Of a stretch of 10,979 bases of DNA, positions 7,939 through 10,979 are shown one piece after another. Both the position numbers and the translations under genes were made by a program. The stretch is taken from assembly GCA_002323535.1 (NCBI GenBank), contig DCQT01000001.1, forward strand, positions 1 through 10,979, read 5' to 3'. How positions within the stretch are numbered: position 1 is the first letter of the stretch; every line of letters begins with the position of its first letter. The notes beneath the pieces are model-generated. The model made no database searches. It had not been told where the DNA came from and saw only the letters and a list, made by a program, of their open reading frames with translations. Source of the stretch: Bacteriovoracaceae bacterium UBA1511 (GTDB lineage: Bacteria; Bdellovibrionota; Bacteriovoracia; Bacteriovoracales; Bacteriovoracaceae).

Positions 7939-8667
7939 TTATTCTGGTGAATATATCTTTTCCCCTCTTTTGGAGATCGTCTTGGTGATTTTGTTTTTTA
8001 TTTTATCCATCATGCAATTAATAAACAAAATTCTCTGCTTTGGTTCGAAAACATTATAAAGAATATCAAGTCTTTTGTTTGAGAATGAATTAATGTTCGA
8101 GATCGCTTTCTCTTGGATTAAGCTGCTGGTGATTTTCGCCTCCGCTCTTGAAGACTCTTCATTTAATAAAACTTGTATGTGATCTTTTATTAAACTTTTT
8201 ATTTCGTGTTTTGCACTTTTTCGAGCACTTTTTGTATTTATTATTTTTTCTCTAATTAAATTTTTTTGCTCTTTACTGAAATTTAAGTTTTTACATATAC
8301 GTTTAGACTTATTTTGCTGGGTCGTCATATCGCTTAGAGTCTCAAAAAATACTTTGTTCTGTGATATCTCATCTATTTTATTAAATGATATTTCACTTTC
8401 GATTTCATTATTATTAAAATTTAGGAAACTACTTATGAAGTCTTGACATTTTTCTGAAAGAAAATCAGAGGGGTGTGAATATCCTTTGTTTTTAATACAC
8501 TCCTTAAACTTCTCTGGATCTTTTTTTGGAAGGCCACAACCAACTTTTTTAATTTCTTTCCTACAGCTCATTGCATCTATCATACTAAATCCTGGAGGTA
8601 ACTGTGGTCTTTGAGCAAAAAGATTCATGGACTGAAATGCTAGTGTGAATATCAATATTTTTTTCAT
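7939..8667 (-). CDS. Spy/CpxP-like (LTxxQ-type) periplasmic protein with N-terminal cysteine region
   Basis: A 242-aa exported protein. The signal peptide is 1-18 (MKKILIFTLA... ending LFA before Q). Residues 35-74 carry four cysteines (C35, C44, C57, C74) in a short region I do not recognise. Residues about 105-235 are helical, charged and paralogous to the whole mature protein of the gene at 8782-9240. The helical part has two degenerate LTxxQ-like motifs, NFSKEQKNLI (129-138) and FEPKQRILF (207-215), as in Spy/CpxP/heavy-metal-resistor proteins. C125 and C218 align with C44 and C137 of the paralogue, 93 residues apart in both, suggesting a disulfide or metal pair. AGGAGAAGG precedes the ATG. 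It is first in an apparent operon with the response regulator and kinase. A CpxP-like sensor-accessory or periplasmic chaperone role is an inference. Confidence 0.8.
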   Translation of the reverse strand: MKKILIFTLAFQSMNLFAQRPQLPPGFSMIDAMSCRKEIKKVGCGLPKKDPEKFKECIKNKGYSHPSDFLSEKCQDFISSFLNFNNNEIESEISFNKIDEISQNKVFFETLSDMTTQQNKSKRICKNLNFSKEQKNLIREKIINTKSARKSAKHEIKSLIKDHIQVLLNEESSRAEAKITSSLIQEKAISNINSFSNKRLDILYNVFEPKQRILFINCMMDKIKNKITKTISKRGEKIYSPE

Positions 8668-8678
8668 CGCCTTCTCCT

Positions 8679-8719
8679 GTTAATTGTTGAAAAGCAATAA
8701 TACCAATTAACTATTGACA
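8679..8719 (-). promoter_or_regulatory. Upstream control region of the periplasmic protein / two-component operon
   Basis: Read on the minus strand, TGTCAATAGTTA (8719-8708) matches TGTCAATAATTA upstream of the paralogous gene at 11 of 12 bases. It is followed by a -10-like TATTAT (8702-8697) with no good -35, which would fit an activator-dependent promoter. GTTAATTG (8679-8686) and CAATTAAC (8704-8711) form an exact inverted repeat with a 17-base spacer across the same region. Confidence 0.4.
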
Positions 8720-8729
8720 AATTATGATC

Positions 8730-8769
8730 AAAAAAATGGAATGATTGCTATCTTTCGATAGCAATCATT
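8730..8769 (-). terminator. Rho-independent terminator of the 152-aa periplasmic protein gene
   Basis: A perfect 13-bp stem (8740-8752 with 8757-8769, arms AATGATTGCTATC and its complement, four-base loop) begins 13 bases after the stop at 8782. On the minus strand it is followed by CCA and seven Ts. It separates this gene from the downstream periplasmic protein / regulator / kinase unit, which therefore needs its own promoter. Confidence 0.88.
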
Positions 8770-8781
8770 TTGAGGAAAGAA

Positions 8782-9240
8782 TTATTTAGAGGATCTTCTG
8801 GAAGACTTCTTTTTCATGATGGCTTTTAGACATCTGAGCGCGGTTGGTCTTTGTTTAGATTCCAATACGTTATAAAGGATATCAAGTCTTGCATTTGAAA
8901 AAGACTTTGAGTTATCAGCCGCTTTTTCTTGAATTAAATTTCTTGTATTTTCTGCGTCTGCTAGACTAGAGCTTTGATCTCGTAAAACTCGTACGTGATC
9001 AATGACTAAATTTTTCATTTCGGCTCTCGCAATATTTTTAATCTTTTTGGCTTCTACCACTTTTTCCTTGATTACTTCTTTTTGTTGTTGACTTAACTTT
9101 ACCTTTTTACAAATACGCAATGACCTTGCATTAGAGCTGGCCATCTCGTTAAAGCTCTCAAGACTAATTTGTTGTGTCGCCTGTTCTGCTAATGTTGTTA
9201 AAGAGAATGTCATTAAAAATACACTTACTAAAGTTTTCAT
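8782..9240 (-). CDS. Small Spy/CpxP-like (LTxxQ-type) periplasmic protein
   Basis: A 152-aa exported protein with signal peptide 1-18 (cleavage near TLA before EQ). The mature part is highly charged and helical, with LTxxQ-like motifs LSQQQKEVI (49-57) and LESKQRPTA (126-134), and a lysine/arginine/serine-rich tail. It is a clear paralogue of the C-terminal half of the protein encoded at 7939-8667; shared strings include LIQEKA, SFSN.RLDILYNV and a KQR motif. C44 and C137 keep the 93-residue spacing. GGAGG lies five bases before ATG, an excellent ribosome site. It is monocistronic, with a strong terminator after it. It probably buffers or reports envelope stress to the neighbouring kinase, but that is inferred from family and context. 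The match to Spy/CpxP is by motif and composition, not demonstrated homology. Confidence 0.8.
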   Translation of the reverse strand: MKTLVSVFLMTFSLTTLAEQATQQISLESFNEMASSNARSLRICKKVKLSQQQKEVIKEKVVEAKKIKNIARAEMKNLVIDHVRVLRDQSSSLADAENTRNLIQEKAADNSKSFSNARLDILYNVLESKQRPTALRCLKAIMKKKSSRRSSK

Positions 9241-9264
9241 ATATGGTCCTCCTTGAACCTTGTT

Positions 9265-9301
9265 TTTATAATAAAGTTATTTAAATTGATAATTATTGAC
9301 A
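9265..9301 (-). promoter_or_regulatory. Candidate promoter and regulator site of the 152-aa gene
   Basis: On the minus strand, TTATCA (9292-9287), 16 bases, then TATAAA (9270-9265) make a plausible sigma70 promoter 24 bases before the start codon. TGTCAATAATTA (9301-9290) overlaps the -35 and nearly repeats the motif upstream of the paralogous gene. Confidence 0.45.
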
Positions 9302-9379
9302 GAAAATGGAGCGCTTTGCGTGTGATTTAAAAAAATAATAAATTGAAATTTCTTTTATAGTATAGATTTAAATCAATAT

Positions 9380-9430
9380 TTACTTTTTTCAATTAAATAT
9401 CTTATGTACCCTAAACATGTCTGCAGATGT
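9380..9430 (+). repeat. Repeat leader copy R0
   Basis: The 36 bases from TACTTT (9381) to TAAAC (9416) match 9544-9579 at about 27 positions without gaps. The next 14 (ATGTCTGCAGATGT) match ATGTCTGCACATGT at 9580 with one change. All three leader copies keep TTTACT and, 17 bases on, a TTA-rich -10-like box, so this may be a plus-strand promoter module. After 9430 the sequence departs from the other copies, apart from a shared GCAACGCAGGCG at 9468-9479. Confidence 0.65.
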
Positions 9431-9531
9431 TTGGAGGCAGCATCGTCAGGATAGACGATGATGACGAGCAACGCAGGCGAGCTCAGGATGAGCGAGACAG
9501 TGCCACTCACCTTTTGTTTCGCAGTAGCTAA
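9427..9531 (+). other. Structured segment with CAGGAT-loop hairpins; also a 34-codon frame
   Basis: Two hairpins carry the CsrA-type loop sequence: CATCGTC and GACGATG around AGGATA (9441-9460), and GCTCA and TGAGC around GGA (9481-9493), giving CAGGATA and CAGGATG. A further TTGGAGG lies at 9431-9437. The same bases hold an open frame from ATG 9427 to TAA 9531 (MFGGSIVRIDDDEQRRRAQD and on), very rich in D, E and R, with no ribosome site. Either a small RNA, a small RNA remnant or a short peptide is possible; I cannot decide. Confidence 0.3.
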
Positions 9532-9762
9532 AAAAATATTTTTTACTTTTCACTGTTGAATTTATTAATTACCTTAAACATGTCTGCACATGTCCACGCA
9601 TTTCTGGAATTGGCTAACTCTGGCTACACTTGGAATGTGAAAGTGAATGATGCTGGTGACTTAAGTTGCCAGGCGGCTACTCCACCACCGCTCGTGCGTG
9701 AAAATAGTCCGGTGGATTATTTTATACGCAACGCAGGCGTATTTCTTATTGTATTATTTTAG
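9527..9762 (+). repeat. Repeat copy R2 (leader plus small reading frame)
   Basis: Aligns with 10666-10892 from GCTAAAAA through the leader, the small reading frame and the GCAACGCRGGCG segment. It diverges after about 9739, where R1 and R3 continue together. It includes the double site ACATGTCTGCACATGT (9578-9593), two self-complementary ACATGT hexamers around CTGC. Confidence 0.8.
9580..9762 (+). CDS. Possible 60-aa small protein in repeat R2
   Basis: ATG at 9580 to TAG at 9762; an ATG at 9556 would add eight residues. The product contains SGYTWNVKVNDAGDLSCQ and PPLVRENSPVDYFIRNAG and ends in a short hydrophobic run (VFLIVLF). I recognise no family. The argument for coding is comparison with the copies near 5485 and 10722: across roughly 165 bases the R2/R3 alignment has no gaps, and over the PPLVRENSPVDYFIRNAG part every difference among three copies is a synonymous third-position change. 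The C-terminus differs here (VFLIVLF instead of ALLLK). No Shine-Dalgarno sequence precedes either ATG, so it may be a degenerate copy. Confidence 0.4.
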   Translation: MSAHVHAFLELANSGYTWNVKVNDAGDLSCQAATPPPLVRENSPVDYFIRNAGVFLIVLF

Positions 9763-9788
9763 TAAGATTTTGTGCTTGGAAGATCTAC

Positions 9789-9840
9789 ACCATCGCCATC
9801 CTCTACCTTCTATTTCTTTTTGATAAAAGATGGCGTTGGT
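9789..9840 (-). terminator. Inverted repeat downstream of the secretin-N gene, possible terminator
   Basis: ACCATCGCCATC (9789-9800) and GATGGCGTTGGT (9829-9840) pair over 12 bases with one mismatch, 18 bases past the stop codon of the gene at 9859-10515. The 28-base loop is long and no clean T-run follows on the minus strand, so it is a weak terminator by rule but the only structure present. Confidence 0.4.
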
Positions 9841-9858
9841 AATTTCTTAAGAAGCGGA

Positions 9859-10515
9859 CTACTTATTAGAGCAGTTTTTTGCTTTTTCTAGTAATAGTTT
9901 TTTTTCAAATTCTTTCTTTTCGGCAATCTCTTTTTTATATTCATTCGATATATTTTTATCCATAGAAATAAGTAATCGATAAAGCCTTTTTAGGTTTAAC
10001 CCAGTATCTTGAAGGATTACCTCTCTGGTTTGGCCAACATCAACAATTCGCCCAAAACGAGAAAGGAAAGGCTTCAAGCTTCTTTGAATATCTTTCGTTG
10101 ATACCTCGCTTTCAAACCGGTATTTCAACATAAAATAATCGCTATTGGCAGGGATATTAGGCGTTATTTTTTTACTAGTTTCAATACTAGGGACTGCACT
10201 ATACCTTACATCTTTTGCCTCAATAATTTTTTTAATACCCGGCTCGACTTCAACTCTTGTAAAACCATTCAAATTTAATAAGTGGCTTAAAGTCGAATCA
10301 GCATTAATTTTTGTTATTTTAAAATTTTTAGAAAATTGAGCATTGCCTTTTAAGTCAATTTTATAGATGTATTTTACCTTTGTAATGTTACTTACCCTTT
10401 CTACAATTTCCTTGAGGGTTCCTCTTACAGTTTGATGTTCTATTTTTGGTTTACAAAAAGAATTTGATGTTAAGAAAATACTAAATAACATTGTCGATAT
10501 ATTAAAAAATCTCAT
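9859..10515 (-). CDS. Exported secretin N-domain (N0-N1) protein without a pore domain
   Basis: A 218-aa protein with an N-terminal hydrophobic signal (1-20, before CKPK; no lipobox). Residues about 27-106 look like the N0/STN fold of GspD, PilQ and TonB receptors: a helix LKEIVERVSNIT, then IDLKGNAQFS, ITKINADSTLSHLLNLNGF and a strand GIKKIIEAKDV. Residues 126-187 look like a secretin N1 repeat, YFMLKYRFESEVSTKDIQRS leading to FGRIVDVGQTREVILQD and ending RLLISMD. A charged tail (190-212) is probably a coiled coil. Full secretins exceed 500 residues and carry the pore domain next; this one stops cleanly with TAG. It may be an accessory partner of a secretin or an independent periplasmic scaffold. 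GGAG lies seven bases before ATG. The neighbours suggest no secretion cluster. Confidence 0.7.
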   Translation of the reverse strand: MRFFNISTMLFSIFLTSNSFCKPKIEHQTVRGTLKEIVERVSNITKVKYIYKIDLKGNAQFSKNFKITKINADSTLSHLLNLNGFTRVEVEPGIKKIIEAKDVRYSAVPSIETSKKITPNIPANSDYFMLKYRFESEVSTKDIQRSLKPFLSRFGRIVDVGQTREVILQDTGLNLKRLYRLLISMDKNISNEYKKEIAEKKEFEKKLLLEKAKNCSNK

Positions 10516-10553
10516 TTACGTCTCCTGAAGAAATCCTATGAAGTGAACTTAGC

Positions 10554-10568
10554 ATTCCCACTGGGAAT
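10554..10568. promoter_or_regulatory. Perfect 15-base palindrome upstream of the secretin-N gene
   Basis: ATTCCCACTGGGAAT has perfect seven-base arms around one centre base and lies about 40 bases before the start at 10515. It abuts a TAAATA (-10-like on the minus strand, 10573-10568), a position suited to a repressor operator. No regulator family is assigned. Confidence 0.45.
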
Positions 10569-10665
10569 ATTTAGTTAGAAAAAAAAAATAGGAACTTTTT
10601 TTACTAAAATCATCTAGTCAAAAATTAATGAAACATGCTGCTATGAAGTTTTTGTCCTTGACTTG

Positions 10666-10979
10666 CTAAAAATAATTTTTACTTGGCACTATAAAATTTA
10701 TTAATAACCTTAAATATAGCTGTGCATATTCTCGCATTTCTGGAGTTTGACAAATCTGGCTATTCTTGGAATGTGAAAGCGAATGATGCTGGCGACTTAA
10801 GTTACCAGTCGGCTACTTCACCACCGCTCGTGCGGGAAAATAGTCCGGTGGACTATTTTATACGCAACGCGGGCGCCCTTCTTTTAAAATGATTACTTTT
10901 AGAGAGCGAGCACTTGATGCGAGCTCGAAGCGATGCGCGCAAAAGGCATACTTTGAAATGACGGACGCTTTACCGTTGT
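10666..10979 (+). repeat. Repeat copy R3, running off the right edge
   Basis: The left part (10666-10880) matches R2 from leader to GCAACGC segment. The right part (10817-10979) matches R1 without gaps and continues past the window end. R3 is therefore the only copy here with both halves, the likely complete unit. It contains a perfect 10-bp hairpin with a GGT loop at 10837-10859 (arms AAAATAGTCC and GGACTATTTT). The rest of the gap 10569-10665 is A/T-rich with no recognised feature. Confidence 0.85.
10722..10892 (+). pseudogene. R3 copy of the small repeat reading frame, start codon altered
   Basis: The ATG of R2 is ATA here. The frame stays open from a possible GTG at 10722 to TGA at 10892 (56 codons), containing SGYSWNVKANDAGDLSYQ and PPLVRENSPVDYFIRNAG and ending ALLLK, the same end as in R1. 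There is no ribosome site before the GTG. The intact frame with a lost ATG suggests either a GTG-started gene or a recently silenced copy. Confidence 0.35.

Noticed and set aside
10679..10700. sigma54-like CTTGGCACT in the R3 leader.
   Set aside because: The matching -12 TTGC is absent and the other leader copies have TTTTCACT or TTTTTTCA here, so it is not conserved.
5485..10979. CRISPR array or integron cassette array.
   Set aside because: Copies are few, long and irregularly spaced, with no regular spacers, no cas or intI gene, and no recognisable attC RYYYAAC/GTTRRRY core pairs.
5485..10979. Composite transposon or insertion sequence.
   Set aside because: No transposase-like frame, no terminal inverted repeats and no target duplications are visible; the repeats are direct and carry only a small frame.

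Overview
The window reads as chromosomal DNA of an AT-rich, Gram-negative, proteobacterium-like organism. The evidence is several Sec signal peptides on proteins with periplasmic folds, a GspD/PilQ-type secretin N-domain protein, a two-subunit XdhA/XdhB xanthine dehydrogenase and a one-piece (not permuted) tmRNA. The low GC and gene types would suit a Bdellovibrionota lineage such as Bacteriovorax/Halobacteriovorax, but that placement is only an impression.

Layout. All convincing protein genes are on the minus strand. Positions 1-1039 hold the N-terminal 346 residues of an exported or membrane-anchored LamG/concanavalin-like protein that runs off the window edge. Positions 1116-4999 hold a translationally coupled xdhA-xdhB pair (TAATG junction) with all FeS, FAD and molybdenum-site residues. 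The tmRNA gene ssrA (5116-5491, plus strand, encoded tag AESNYAPAMAA) is divergent from xdhA.

Right of ssrA the DNA changes character. Several repeats appear, and between them sits a visibly more AT-rich gene block: a histidine kinase, an OmpR-type response regulator overlapping it, two paralogous Spy/CpxP-like periplasmic proteins, and a free-standing secretin N0-N1 protein. The block resembles a Cpx-like envelope-stress unit, in which small periplasmic helical proteins would be both sensor accessories and regulon members. The two paralogues share a 12-base upstream motif that could be the regulator's site.

The most unusual feature is a repeat family, all copies on the plus strand. A 163-base segment starting inside the last seven bases of ssrA (5485-5647) recurs without gaps at 10817-10979, with about a dozen mismatches. 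A third, shorter copy lies near 9680-9740. The copies at 9.5 kb and 10.7 kb also share a leader and a small reading frame, whose C-terminal part continues directly from the 3' end of the tmRNA in the first copy. Differences among copies in that part are synonymous third-position changes, so it looks like a real short coding sequence that has been copied or recombined, with one junction at the ssrA 3' end. A further leader copy near 9380-9430 precedes a region with two CAGGAT-loop hairpins. No integrase, transposase or CRISPR array is visible.
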